Source of the DNA: Cytophagales bacterium WSM2-2
GTDB taxonomy: Bacteria; Bacteroidota; Bacteroidia; Cytophagales; Cyclobacteriaceae
Assembly: GCA_015472025.1 (NCBI GenBank)
Contig: BNHL01000001.1
Location: 1,647,501-1,711,500, forward strand
Direction: 5' to 3'
Length of the DNA: 64,000 bases
In this document: positions 26,175 to 35,366 of the stretch, piece by piece
How the letters are laid out: every line of letters starts with the position of its first letter
How positions within the stretch are numbered: the first letter of the stretch is position 1
The notes under the pieces: model-generated
Database searches by the model: none
What the model was told of the DNA's origin: nothing
Seen by the model: only the letters and a program-made list of their open reading frames with translations
Translations under genes and position numbers: made by a program

Positions 26175-28313
26175 ATGAAAAAAGCAGCTTTTCTCATAAG
26201 TCTGATTTTTATTTCCATTTTCGGAACAGCTCAGACTAATCAAAAAAAATTAGCCCTCGTTATTGGAAACGCGCAATACAAATTTGCCAATCCATTAAAA
26301 AATTCGGTAAACGATGCTCGGGCGATAGCGAGCTCCCTGCGTAGCCTGGGATTTGAGGTGATGGAGTACGAAGACATTACTCAGCCCCGGATGAAACAGG
26401 CGATCAATAATTTTGGCGAAAAGCTAAAGGATTATGATCTGGGGTTATTCTATTATGCCGGACATGGTATTCAGTCAAAGGGGATAAACTATATCGTGCC
26501 CATTGAGGCTGAACTTAAAAATGAAGAAGAGATAGAATACGATTGTGTGGCCGCAGATCGCGTGCTCACATTTATGGATGCCGCGTCCACTAAAATCAAC
26601 CTCATCATTCTGGACGCCTGCCGGAATAATCCTTTCGCACGCGGGTGGCAGCGCAGTGCAGGGGGTGGAGGTTTGGCTATGATGGATGCTCCCAAGGGTT
26701 CCCTGATCGCTTACGCAACTTCCCCTGGACGTACTGCCGCAGATGGAGAAGGTTCAAACGGTTTGTACACAAGCGCGCTGCTGAAATTTTTGAGAAGTCC
26801 TAATCTCACTATTGAACAGGTCTTCAAGCAGGTTCGCAATGAAGTGAGCAACAAATCGGGAGGCTCCCAGATTCCCTGGGAAACAACTTCGCTCACCGGT
26901 GATGATTTCTACCTTGGCAAATCGGGAAGTGGTTCCGGTAACCCCATTGTCGCTTCCACCACAAACGATGAGGTAGAAAAATCAAGTCCTTCAAGAAGCC
27001 AGGTAAATAAGTCGGTAAAAGTCACTGAACAAGACAAAACCCAGGCTGAAATATTTTATTCTCAAGGCAAAGTTTCATACGATGCCTCCAAAGACGACAA
27101 AGCCATTCAGGATTTTACTAAAGCACTTCAGTTGAATCCGCTTTATGCAGAAGCCTACTACTGGCGCGGCAATTCTTATTACAATCTCAAAACCTACGCC
27201 AAGGCCATTGAGGACTATGACAATTCCATTGAGCTTAATCCGAAATTTGCAGACGTCTATTACTGGAGAGGAAATGCTCATTACTCCGTTCGCCAGGATG
27301 ACAAGGCGCTCGCAGATTACAATACTGCCATCACACTCAAGCCCGACTATGCGGAGGCACATTACTGGAAAGGACGGACTCACTACGAGCTTTATCAGGG
27401 CGACAAGGCAATCGAATGCTACAACAAAGCATTGCGGTTAAAACCTGATTACACTGATGCTATTTTCTGGCGCGGACAATCATATTACGACCTGAAAAAG
27501 TATGAAGAGGCAATTGCCGACTATACCAGTTGCGTGGCTTTAAAAAGGGATCATTCAGAAGCCTATTACTGGAGAGCCAATTCGTATTTCTCGTTGAAGA
27601 AATATGATGAAGCCATCATCGACTTCAATGTTTGCATTGCAATGAAGCCGGATTATGCTGATGCTTTTTTCTACAGGGGAAAAGTGAAATACAACCAGGA
27701 AAAAAATACCGAGGCATTGGCTGACTTTAAGAAGGCTGCTGAATTGAAGGAGAATTATGCGGAGGCATATTATTGGCAAGGGGTTGTGAATTACGTTTTA
27801 AAAAACTACGATCAAACGATCAGTCTTTGCAGTACTGCCTTGGAGATAAATTCACGCCATTCAGACGCATTTTATTACCGGGCGCTTTCCAAGTACATGA
27901 AGGAACAATATGACGAAGCAATCCTGGATTTTGACAAGAGCCTGGAGATAACTCCTTACGCTGAGGCTTATTACTGGAGAGGAAATTCCAAATACGCACT
28001 TCAAAATTACGCGGAGGCAATTTCCGATTTTACGATGGCGATACAAACAGTGGAGAATCAATCTTATCTGGCCGATTATTATTACTATCGCGCTAATTCC
28101 TATTATTCTTTGAAAATGTATCCTCACGCACAAAAGGATTTTTCAAAGACGGTTGAATTGAAGCCTGACTATGCTGATGGCTGGTACTACCGCGCCTGTT
28201 CTTATCTTTACGATGGAAAGTCTGATCTTGCGTTGTCTGATCTCAACAAGGCGATACAACTCGATCCGGACAATACCAAATACACCACATTCAAAGCCAA
28301 TAACTTTAAGTAA
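26175..28313 (+). CDS. Secreted caspase-family (C14) protein with about twelve TPR repeats
   Basis: 712 residues. Signal peptide (cleavage near GTAQ, residue 20), so exported. A caspase-like domain spans about 24-255, with the catalytic pair visible as His97 in YYAGHG and Cys149 in ILDACRNNPF; the latter is the metacaspase/orthocaspase form. A Ser/Gly-rich linker (255-285) leads to about twelve TPR units (290-712), each close to EAYYWRGNSYYxLKxYxxAI. The repeats likely bind partner proteins. Bacterial caspase-like enzymes usually cleave after Arg or Lys (family knowledge). There is no membrane anchor at the C-terminus and no nearby pore-forming or sensor gene. dapF begins 6 bp downstream. Confidence 0.9.
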   Translation: MKKAAFLISLIFISIFGTAQTNQKKLALVIGNAQYKFANPLKNSVNDARAIASSLRSLGFEVMEYEDITQPRMKQAINNFGEKLKDYDLGLFYYAGHGIQSKGINYIVPIEAELKNEEEIEYDCVAADRVLTFMDAASTKINLIILDACRNNPFARGWQRSAGGGGLAMMDAPKGSLIAYATSPGRTAADGEGSNGLYTSALLKFLRSPNLTIEQVFKQVRNEVSNKSGGSQIPWETTSLTGDDFYLGKSGSGSGNPIVASTTNDEVEKSSPSRSQVNKSVKVTEQDKTQAEIFYSQGKVSYDASKDDKAIQDFTKALQLNPLYAEAYYWRGNSYYNLKTYAKAIEDYDNSIELNPKFADVYYWRGNAHYSVRQDDKALADYNTAITLKPDYAEAHYWKGRTHYELYQGDKAIECYNKALRLKPDYTDAIFWRGQSYYDLKKYEEAIADYTSCVALKRDHSEAYYWRANSYFSLKKYDEAIIDFNVCIAMKPDYADAFFYRGKVKYNQEKNTEALADFKKAAELKENYAEAYYWQGVVNYVLKNYDQTISLCSTALEINSRHSDAFYYRALSKYMKEQYDEAILDFDKSLEITPYAEAYYWRGNSKYALQNYAEAISDFTMAIQTVENQSYLADYYYYRANSYYSLKMYPHAQKDFSKTVELKPDYADGWYYRACSYLYDGKSDLALSDLNKAIQLDPDNTKYTTFKANNFK

Positions 28314-28319
28314 TCGATT

Positions 28320-29093
28320 TTGAATTTTCCTTTTCAAAAATATCAGGCCACCGGCAATGATTTTGTAATTGTAGACAACCGCGATGGGAAGTTTTCCTTT
28401 TCTGTGGATGAAATTAAAAAAATCTGCGACCGGAAATTTGGTGTCGGTGCTGACGGGCTGATGTTAATCGAGAAGCATCCTGACCTCGACTTTAATCTCA
28501 TTTATTTCAATGCAGACGGGTCGCCCAGCCTGTGCGGCAATGGAAGCCGGGCTGCTGTTCGCATGGCATCATCCCTTGGCATTGTTAATGGCAAGGCTAA
28601 ATTCAATGCATATGATGGACTCCACGAAGCCGAATTGCTTGCCAACGGAAATGTGCGTCTGAAAATGAATGACGTAAAAGAGGTTAAAAAACTTAGTAGT
28701 AATTTTTTCATCAACACCGGGGCCCCTCATTTCGTCCAGTTCGTACCCGATGTGAAGAAGTTTCCTGTATTTGAAGAAGGAAGAAAGATCCGCTATAGCG
28801 AAGACTTCAAGCCTCAGGGCACAAACGCCAATTTTGTAGAACTTCTTGGCAAGAATTCAATTTTCGTGCGCACCTATGAGCGTGGCGTTGAAAATGAGAC
28901 CCTTTCCTGCGGCACAGGCGTGACAGCTGCTGCGCTAGCCTCCTCCTTTAGCAACTATTCCTCTCCTATATCTGTCAAAACTTTAGGCGGAGAGCTGTCT
29001 ATCGAATTCAATTTGCGCCACGATGGCTCATTTACCGATATTTTCCTGATCGGTCCCGCCAAAATGGTATTCACGGGCTCTCTGGAACTATAA
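28320..29093 (+). CDS. dapF: Diaminopimelate epimerase
   Basis: Converts LL- to meso-diaminopimelate for lysine and peptidoglycan synthesis. 257 residues with both catalytic cysteines: Cys72 in SLCGNGSRAA and Cys197 in LSCGTGVTAAAL, plus the N-terminal FQKYQATGNDFVIVDN. Translation is inferred to start at TTG 28320 because no ATG lies upstream of the conserved GNDF segment. It follows the caspase-TPR stop by 6 bp. Confidence 0.95.
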   Translation: MNFPFQKYQATGNDFVIVDNRDGKFSFSVDEIKKICDRKFGVGADGLMLIEKHPDLDFNLIYFNADGSPSLCGNGSRAAVRMASSLGIVNGKAKFNAYDGLHEAELLANGNVRLKMNDVKEVKKLSSNFFINTGAPHFVQFVPDVKKFPVFEEGRKIRYSEDFKPQGTNANFVELLGKNSIFVRTYERGVENETLSCGTGVTAAALASSFSNYSSPISVKTLGGELSIEFNLRHDGSFTDIFLIGPAKMVFTGSLEL

Positions 29094-29110
29094 TTGCACC
29101 TCGAAATCCG

Positions 29111-29119
29111 TAACTTTCG
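29111..29119 (+). promoter_or_regulatory. Candidate -7 element for secA
   Basis: TAACTTTCG, one mismatch from TAnnTTTG, with TTG at 29094-29096 (14-bp spacer), 36 bp before the secA start codon. Confidence 0.35.
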
Positions 29120-29155
29120 CCCCCTTAAGGGTATTGTATTATCTATTGATTTTTT

Positions 29156-32100
29156 ATGCTCAAACTGATCGCTAAGATTTTCGGATCGAAATCGGAAAAA
29201 GACATTAAGCGGATGACCCCGCTGGTTGAACAGACCAAAAAGGAGGGTGAAAATCTGGTCTCCATCTCCAATGATGAATTGCGGAACAAGACTGTCGAAG
29301 TACAGCATTATATTAACTCCAAGTTAAAGCTGATTGACGAACAGATTGCAAGTTTCCACCAGCGCATCGCTGATCACCCTGAGCTCGACATCAACGAAAA
29401 AGAATTTGTATTCTCACAAATCGATAAAACCGAACTAGAGCGCAACAAAGAACTCGAAAAAGTACTCGTGGAAGTACTGCCACTGGCTTTCGCTATCATT
29501 CGTGAAACTGCGAAGAGGTTCAAAGAGAATGATTACCTGGAAGTAACAGCCTCAGAATTCGATCGCCAGATGGCCGCCCGTCATGACAACGTAAAAATTG
29601 TTGGAGACAAAGCACAATGGCAGAAACAATGGATGGCTGCCGGCAATTTGATCACCTGGGACATGGTGCATTATGATGTGCAGATCATTGGTGGTATTGC
29701 TTTACACGAAGGCAAAGTTGCTGAGATGGCAACGGGTGAAGGGAAAACTCTGGTAGCAACCTTCCCGGCATTTCTAAATGCGCTGGCTAAGCGCGGGGTT
29801 CATATTGTAACAGTTAACGATTACCTGGCCAGACGAGACAGCGAGTGGATGGGGCCGATTTTCCAATTCCACGGATTGAACGTGGATTGCATTGATAAGC
29901 ATGAGCCCAATTCAGAGGAACGCAAAGAAGCCTATCGTGCAGACATCACTTATGGAACAAACAATGAGTTCGGTTTCGATTATCTGCGTGATAACATGGC
30001 ACGCGACCCGAATGAACTTGTACAGCAGCGTGGTCACCACTACGCCATGGTCGATGAGGTTGATAGTGTTTTGATTGACGAAGCAAGAACTCCACTCATT
30101 ATTTCCGGTCCGATTCCTCGTGGCGATGAGCATGAATTTTATGATCTGAAACCTCGCATCAATAAAGTAGTGGAGGCACAGAAAAAAATTGTAAACCAGT
30201 ACCTCAACGATGCCAAGAAATTGCTTGGTGAGGGAAATGAAAAGGAAGGTGGGCTTCCACTGTTTCGCGCCTTCAGGGCGATGCCGAAGTATAAGCCGCT
30301 GATTAAAATGCTCAGTGAAACTGGCAATAAGTCAGTGCTTCAGAAGACCGAGAATTTTTACCTCCAGGACAACAAAAAGGAAATGCCAAACGCGGACGCT
30401 CCTTTGTTTTTTGTCATCGATGAAAAAGATAACAGCGTTGAGCTTACTGAAAAAGGCATTGACCTGATTACTGGCGAGGGGGAGGATTCAAAATTCTTTA
30501 TACTTCCAGAAATCGGAATCGAGCTTACCAAAATTGAGAAAGATCCAACACTTTCTGATGCCGATAAACTTCAGAAGAAAGATGAGTTGATTCGTGAGTA
30601 CAATACGAAGTCACAGCGTATTCACAGCATCAACCAGTTGCTCAAAGCATATACATTATTTGAAAAAGATACTGAGTATATCATCGTTGACGGAAAGGTA
30701 AAGATCGTTGATGAGCAAACCGGCCGTGTGCTCGATGGCCGCAGGTATTCTGACGGATTGCATCAAGCTATCGAAGCTAAAGAAAATGTTAAGGTGGAAG
30801 ATGCTACGCAGACATATGCCACCATTACGCTGCAAAATTATTTCCGTATGTACCACAAGCTGGCCGGTATGACGGGTACAGCGGAGACCGAAGCGGGGGA
30901 ATTGTGGGACATCTACAAACTCGATGTAGTCGTTATCCCCACCAACAAACCTGTCACTCGCAAAGACGATAATGATATGGTTTACAAAACCGTGCGTGAA
31001 AAATTCACTGCGGTTATTGAAGAGATTGTCAAGCTTACAAAAGAAGGTCGCCCCGTTCTGGTGGGAACAACTTCTGTTGAAATATCTGAGTTGGTAAGTC
31101 GTATGCTGCAGATGAAGAAAATCAAGCACAACGTACTTAACGCGAAACAGCACCAACGCGAAGCGGAGATTGTAGCTGAAGCGGGAAAACCAGGAACCGT
31201 GACTATTGCAACGAACATGGCTGGTCGTGGAACAGATATCAAGTTGACTCCGGAGTCTCGTGCCGCAGGTGGTTTGGCAATCATCGGTACAGAACGTCAC
31301 GAATCCCGACGGGTTGATCGCCAGTTGCGTGGACGAAGCGGTCGTCAGGGAGATCCCGGAACTTCAAGTTTCTATGTTTCTCTGGAAGACAACCTCATGC
31401 GCTTGTTTATGCCCGAGCGTATTGCCAGAATCATGGACAGGCTTGGATTGAAAGAAGGTGAAGTAATTCAGCATTCGATGGTGACCAACTCCATCGAACG
31501 CGCTCAGAAAAAAGTTGAAGAAAACAACTTTGGTATCCGCAAGCGTCTGTTGGAATATGATAACGTGATGAATTCCCAGCGTGAAGTGATTTACAAGCGA
31601 AGAAAAAATGCGCTCTTCGGTGAGCGTCTGCAGCTCGATATACTTACGATGCTGTACGATACTTGTGATGACCTGGTAACAAACGCCAAGGCAGCTGAAA
31701 GCGTGGATAATTTAAAGCTAAATGCGTTGAGTCTTCTGGGGCTCGATTTCAGCATCACTGCAGACGAATTCAGCAAGACGGACCAAACTGTTGTCACTGA
31801 AAGATTGTATGACGAGACGCTGAAACATTATGAGCACAAAAACAAACTCATAGCCGAAAAGGCAATGCCGATCATCAATGATATTTATAAGACTCGCGGA
31901 GCCACCATTCAGGAAGTTCTTGTACCCTTCTCTGAAGGATCAAAACAAATTGGAGTAGCCGCTGACTTGAAGAAATGTGTCTCTACAAACAATGGAGAAC
32001 TGATCAAATCAATGGAGAAAATGATCACCTTGAATATCATCGATCAAAACTGGAAAGAACATTTGCGTGATATGGACGATTTGAAGCAGTCCGTTCAAAA

Positions 32101-32506
32101 CGCAGTGTATGAACAGAAGGACCCGTTGTTGATCTATAAATTTGAGGGTTTTGAAGCCTTCAAGCGCTTCATTTCAAAGGTCAATGAAGAGACAGTTTCA
32201 TTCCTTATGAAAGCTGAGATACCGGTTCAGGAAGCTGACGAAGTTCACGAGGCACAATCGCAAAAGCGTCAAAAATTGCGTGAACAAAAAGATGAATCAC
32301 GTTCGCTCTTGCAAGGCGGAGGTCAACCACAACAGGAAGAGCAACAGGTGCAGGAGAAAGTAATGCCAATGAAGTCAGAAAAAATTGCAAACCGGAACGA
32401 TAAAGTAACGGTACAATATGCTGATGGCAAGGTGATGAAGGATGTCAAGTACAAAAAAGTAGAAGAAGATATAAAGAACGGCCGTTGCATTGTTATTGAA
32501 GAATGA
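29156..32506 (+). CDS. secA: Preprotein translocase ATPase SecA
   Basis: Motor of the Sec export pathway. 1116 residues, much longer than the E. coli protein but usual for Bacteroidota because of an enlarged N-terminal region and insertions around 330-480. Motifs: Walker A ATGEGKTLVATFPAFL, the DEAD-like MVDEVDSVLIDEARTPLIISG, GTNNEFGFDYLRDNM, and in the second motor domain GTTSVEISELV, NMAGRGTDI and RQLRGRSGRQGDPG. The C-terminus (QQEEQQVQEK... to GRCIVIEE) has no Cys-rich SEC-C zinc motif. The stop overlaps the start of the SPOR-domain gene (ATGA). Confidence 0.97.
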   Translation: MLKLIAKIFGSKSEKDIKRMTPLVEQTKKEGENLVSISNDELRNKTVEVQHYINSKLKLIDEQIASFHQRIADHPELDINEKEFVFSQIDKTELERNKELEKVLVEVLPLAFAIIRETAKRFKENDYLEVTASEFDRQMAARHDNVKIVGDKAQWQKQWMAAGNLITWDMVHYDVQIIGGIALHEGKVAEMATGEGKTLVATFPAFLNALAKRGVHIVTVNDYLARRDSEWMGPIFQFHGLNVDCIDKHEPNSEERKEAYRADITYGTNNEFGFDYLRDNMARDPNELVQQRGHHYAMVDEVDSVLIDEARTPLIISGPIPRGDEHEFYDLKPRINKVVEAQKKIVNQYLNDAKKLLGEGNEKEGGLPLFRAFRAMPKYKPLIKMLSETGNKSVLQKTENFYLQDNKKEMPNADAPLFFVIDEKDNSVELTEKGIDLITGEGEDSKFFILPEIGIELTKIEKDPTLSDADKLQKKDELIREYNTKSQRIHSINQLLKAYTLFEKDTEYIIVDGKVKIVDEQTGRVLDGRRYSDGLHQAIEAKENVKVEDATQTYATITLQNYFRMYHKLAGMTGTAETEAGELWDIYKLDVVVIPTNKPVTRKDDNDMVYKTVREKFTAVIEEIVKLTKEGRPVLVGTTSVEISELVSRMLQMKKIKHNVLNAKQHQREAEIVAEAGKPGTVTIATNMAGRGTDIKLTPESRAAGGLAIIGTERHESRRVDRQLRGRSGRQGDPGTSSFYVSLEDNLMRLFMPERIARIMDRLGLKEGEVIQHSMVTNSIERAQKKVEENNFGIRKRLLEYDNVMNSQREVIYKRRKNALFGERLQLDILTMLYDTCDDLVTNAKAAESVDNLKLNALSLLGLDFSITADEFSKTDQTVVTERLYDETLKHYEHKNKLIAEKAMPIINDIYKTRGATIQEVLVPFSEGSKQIGVAADLKKCVSTNNGELIKSMEKMITLNIIDQNWKEHLRDMDDLKQSVQNAVYEQKDPLLIYKFEGFEAFKRFISKVNEETVSFLMKAEIPVQEADEVHEAQSQKRQKLREQKDESRSLLQGGGQPQQEEQQVQEKVMPMKSEKIANRNDKVTVQYADGKVMKDVKYKKVEEDIKNGRCIVIEE

Positions 32507-33033
32507 TGAAAAAGAATTCAGGACATAGAATGCATTTTAAGTGGCTCATGACAAGTGCCAAATTCTATCCCTTGGTTTTACTATTCATTTCTTCGATCGG
32601 TTTTGCTCAGAAGAACAAGCCGTACCGTGAAGATCTTTCATCTCTGCGGCCGAAGGTAGAGATGCCGCCCGATCAAAAAAGGAAAGACTCCATTCGTCAA
32701 ATCCGTCCTGATGTGACCCCCACTAAGACAATCAATGCAAAAGTGGATGCCATTCTTGACAGCATTGACAGGGTTAATCAAACCCGTAAGTTCATTGACG
32801 GATTTACCATTCAGGTCTATTCAGGTCAGAAGCGTGAAGACGCTAACAACATGATAAAAAAAATGCAGGAGGAAATACCTGAAATGATCGCCCGGTTGAG
32901 ATACGAACAGCCCAAGTTCCGTGTGGTTGTAGGAAAATATTTCACCAAACTCGAAGCGCAAAGCGACCTGCTGTTGCTGAAAAGAAAATTCAGCACAGCA
33001 AGTCTAGTCCCGGAAAAGATTCCGGTAAAATAA
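32503..33033 (+). CDS. SPOR-domain periplasmic protein
   Basis: 176 residues. An N-terminal hydrophobic segment ending in ISSIGFAQ (about residue 36) is a signal peptide or anchor, preceded by a charged stretch that may include untranslated codons (alternative ATGs at 32506 and 32530). A Pro/Lys-rich linker leads to a C-terminal SPOR domain (about 98-172: GFTIQVYSGQKREDANNM, FRVVVGKYFTKLEAQSDL), a fold that binds denuded glycan strands at division sites. It overlaps secA by 4 bp, so its translation is probably coupled to secA. Confidence 0.85.
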   Translation: MMKKNSGHRMHFKWLMTSAKFYPLVLLFISSIGFAQKNKPYREDLSSLRPKVEMPPDQKRKDSIRQIRPDVTPTKTINAKVDAILDSIDRVNQTRKFIDGFTIQVYSGQKREDANNMIKKMQEEIPEMIARLRYEQPKFRVVVGKYFTKLEAQSDLLLLKRKFSTASLVPEKIPVK

Positions 33034-33069
33034 AATCAGTTTATTTTCTAAGTGAGCCTGTTGGCTACA

Positions 33070-33777
33070 TCAGTTGCCTCCAACTGTGTCAGCTGCGCTT
33101 ACCACTGTATCCATGCGATCACTGGCGAAGATTGATCCTTGCAAATCCGGATTGGCAAAAACTTCGCTTAACGCTTTTTCCCTTTTTTGCGGATCTTTTT
33201 CGGTCATTGCTTTAGCAATAAATTTAGCAGCAGAGATATCTAATAATTCTCCGGAAAGATTGTTGGATTTCACCCATCCGGACTCAATCCACTGGCCTTC
33301 CGTACGTTTTCCTTTCACTGAAACAAAGCCATCTTTCGAAGCTGAAACGGCAACAATGTCATACTTGCTATATTTTTTTGCAGTCTTGGTCAGAGCTTCT
33401 GGTCGGCTGTAGATATCTGAGTTACGGACAAAAACCATCGGTTTAGAATTTTCCACAAGGAAATCTTTCTTAACCCAGCCTGCCGTTCCATCAACTAGCT
33501 TGACATGAAAATGTTCCTTGGCAGCTTTCGTAGAGTCAGCAGCCTCAGGTGAAATCACAGTCATGGTCTCTCCAATACTCAGGGCTGTGATATACTTGCT
33601 CTTTTCATCAGCTCCTTCTCTCATAGGAACGTTATCCCAGATGCAAGTTGCCTGGGCGGTATTCGCGGCACTGGAATCAGCCGTAGAAGCCTCAGTTCCG
33701 TCTGTTTTCTTTGAATTGCAAGCCAGCAATAGTGATGCAGCCAGAAGGCTGAGTGGAACAAATTTGATAATACGCAT
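33070..33777 (-). CDS. SH3-domain lipoprotein
   Basis: 235 residues. Lipoprotein signal with lipobox LLLAC at Cys20. A bacterial SH3-like domain is suggested at about 45-110 (CIWDNVPMREGADEKSKYITALSIGETM, partly: residues 44-71) and a second weaker one at about 112-172 (FVRNSDIYSRPEAL, GKRTEGQWIESGWVKSNNL). Such domains bind cell-wall peptides or proteins. The C-terminal helix region (about 180-235) has no recognised fold. It is convergent with the SPOR gene, 36 bp apart; no hairpin was seen between them. Confidence 0.8.
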   Translation of the reverse strand: MRIIKFVPLSLLAASLLLACNSKKTDGTEASTADSSAANTAQATCIWDNVPMREGADEKSKYITALSIGETMTVISPEAADSTKAAKEHFHVKLVDGTAGWVKKDFLVENSKPMVFVRNSDIYSRPEALTKTAKKYSKYDIVAVSASKDGFVSVKGKRTEGQWIESGWVKSNNLSGELLDISAAKFIAKAMTEKDPQKREKALSEVFANPDLQGSIFASDRMDTVVSAADTVGGN

Positions 33778-33813
33778 ATAGGGTTGGTTTTTGAGTTTAA
33801 GGGTAAGTGTTTC

Positions 33814-34572
33814 CTACATCTTCAGCGCCTGATTCCATTCATAAACTTTATCTGAAATTTCAGTCAGAAGTTCTGGAGACTTCTCCAGCACATTTCCAAC
33901 AACAATTAAATCCGCTCCTGCTTCAAGTGCGTTCAATGCTTTCTGAGGAGTATTGATACCTCCGCCTACGATGAGTGGCACGTTCACTGATTTTTTTACG
34001 GTGGTAATCATCCGGGGGCTCACTTCCCGTTCGGCTCCACTCCCTGCATCGAGGTAGACCAGTTTCAACCCCAGCATTTCCCCAGCCATTGCAGTGCATG
34101 CAGCCAAAGAGTACTTGTCTTCGGGGATAGGGGTGGTGTTGCTTATGTAAGCTACAGAAGTAGTTTTTCCGGAGTTAACGAGAATATAGCCGGTCGGAAG
34201 TATTTCAAGCTTTGAGCTTTTCAAAATCGGAGCTGCGACTACATGTTGTCCTATTAGCAAGTCAGGGTTGCGGCCTGAAATCAGTGACAAAAATAAAATG
34301 GCATCAGCTGAAGGTTCAATCTGCAGAGCACTGCCCGGAAAAAGCACCACTGGCATGGATACATTTTCCTTTATTCTCTTAATGATCTCGGCAATGTTAT
34401 TTGTTGTGACCAAACTGCCTCCAACAAAAATATAATCCACGCAATCTTCCGCTGCTAATCTGAGGAGTGGCTCAAGTTCTGATGTATCGCTGATTTTGTC
34501 AGGATCGATCAGGACAGCAATCGACTTCTTTCCCTGCTTGCTCCGTATATGGAGCGACTCAAGAATTGTCAT
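33814..34572 (-). CDS. Geranylgeranylglyceryl phosphate synthase-like protein (group II)
   Basis: Prenyltransferase of the GGGP/heptaprenylglyceryl phosphate synthase family, which joins a polyprenyl diphosphate to glycerol-1-phosphate by an ether bond. 252 residues, TIM-barrel motifs: AVLIDPDK (about 20-27), YIFVGGSLVT, VLFPGS, TGYILVNSG, YLDAGSGAE and LIVGGGINTPQKA for phosphate binding. Group II enzymes are known from Bacteroidota; their products in these bacteria are not well understood. The ATG at 34572 is chosen, since a longer frame would extend deeper into the upstream gene; the chosen start still overlaps that gene by 14 bp. No glycerol-1-phosphate dehydrogenase is seen in the window. 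Confidence 0.88.
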   Translation of the reverse strand: MTILESLHIRSKQGKKSIAVLIDPDKISDTSELEPLLRLAAEDCVDYIFVGGSLVTTNNIAEIIKRIKENVSMPVVLFPGSALQIEPSADAILFLSLISGRNPDLLIGQHVVAAPILKSSKLEILPTGYILVNSGKTTSVAYISNTTPIPEDKYSLAACTAMAGEMLGLKLVYLDAGSGAEREVSPRMITTVKKSVNVPLIVGGGINTPQKALNALEAGADLIVVGNVLEKSPELLTEISDKVYEWNQALKM

Positions 34573-34954
34573 CGCTTGTTTTTCTTTTTTGTAAATAGTC
34601 TCCCAGTTTTTCTTTTGCCAAGTCAAGCAGGAAAAGTGTAGCCGTATTCACGAACTTATCTCCCATTTGTGAAAGCATAGATGGGCTTTCGTCCTCATCG
34701 TCCTCTTCTTCTACCTGAGATTGGACCTGGCTTTTCTTTATTTTTTTCTTTTTCGATTTTGACTTGGACGATGAAAGTTGGTTCACCACAACATATGTCA
34801 GTGCTAGTGCGCCACCAATGATAAGGGCATTCTTCAACATCTTTTCAGAGCGGTCGGAGATGTCCTTAACCTGACGCTCCATTTCCTGGCGATGGCGCTC
34901 CGATGTTTCAATCAGTTTCTTTTTTTCCGGGTCTTGAGTTTCAAGCAATTCCAT
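34559..34954 (-). CDS. Small membrane protein with charged linker, unknown function
   Basis: 131 residues. An N-terminal coiled, charged helix (EKKKLIETSERHRQEMERQV), one membrane segment (about 43-59, NALIIGGALALTYVVVN), a Lys/Ser-rich stretch (SSSKSKSKKKKIKKS) and an acidic run (EEEDDEDES) followed by an amphipathic helix (TLFLLDLAKEKLGDYLQK). The family is not recognised. It begins 1 bp after the holin-like gene stop and overlaps the GGGP synthase start by 14 bp, so the three are probably one translationally coupled operon. Confidence 0.7.
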   Translation of the reverse strand: MELLETQDPEKKKLIETSERHRQEMERQVKDISDRSEKMLKNALIIGGALALTYVVVNQLSSSKSKSKKKKIKKSQVQSQVEEEDDEDESPSMLSQMGDKFVNTATLFLLDLAKEKLGDYLQKRKTSDDNS

Positions 34955-34955
34955 A

Positions 34956-35318
34956 CTACTTCCCTTTATTTTTAGCTCGTTCCTTTAAATAACGCTCAAT
35001 GGCGTCCTCAATATTCTTTCGAAACAATATCACCATCAGGCAAATCAATGCATAGCCTCCTGATACAATCCAGTAACCAGCATATGATTTTCCGAGAGAT
35101 ACGCTGATGTAGCTGGCTAGCCCGATGCTGAAGAAAACCAGGAAAAGTAGTGCCAGCAAAATGCTGCCCCCAATAGTCAGTCCATGTGCTACCACTTTCA
35201 CAATTTCCTCGCGCACCTCCATCTTCAGCAGTTCAAATCGGGTTTCGAGATAACCCGAAAGACTATTGATCAACCCATCCAACCGAAGAAATTTGAATAT
35301 CGAATCTTTTAAATCCAT
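34956..35318 (-). CDS. Phage holin-like superfamily membrane protein (DUF1469 type)
   Basis: 120 residues with an N-terminal amphipathic region (YLETRFELLKMEVREEIVK) and two membrane helices (about 44-70 and 82-102) before a basic tail (RYLKERAKNKGK). This is the layout of the YqjE/holin-X superfamily, small inner-membrane proteins often linked with stress-response genes rather than phage lysis. No phage genes are near. A TATATTGC sequence at 35331-35338 on the minus strand could be the operon promoter, 12 bp before the start. Confidence 0.75.
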   Translation of the reverse strand: MDLKDSIFKFLRLDGLINSLSGYLETRFELLKMEVREEIVKVVAHGLTIGGSILLALLFLVFFSIGLASYISVSLGKSYAGYWIVSGGYALICLMVILFRKNIEDAIERYLKERAKNKGK

Positions 35319-35366
35319 AGAATCAATATGGCAATATAATGATTTGGCTAACCGCTGAAAAGCCTG

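Noticed and set aside
26175-28313. Caspase protein as part of a defence island (gasdermin or CRISPR-linked)
   Set aside because: The protein has a signal peptide and its neighbours are DUF4834, dapF and secA; no effector or sensor gene is near.
30656-31300. 214-residue frame on the minus strand inside secA
   Set aside because: It is antisense to the conserved SecA motor motifs and is Cys/His/Phe-rich as expected for a shadow frame.
34956-35318. Holin-like gene as a sign of a prophage
   Set aside because: No other phage genes are present, and this superfamily is common as a stress-linked membrane protein.
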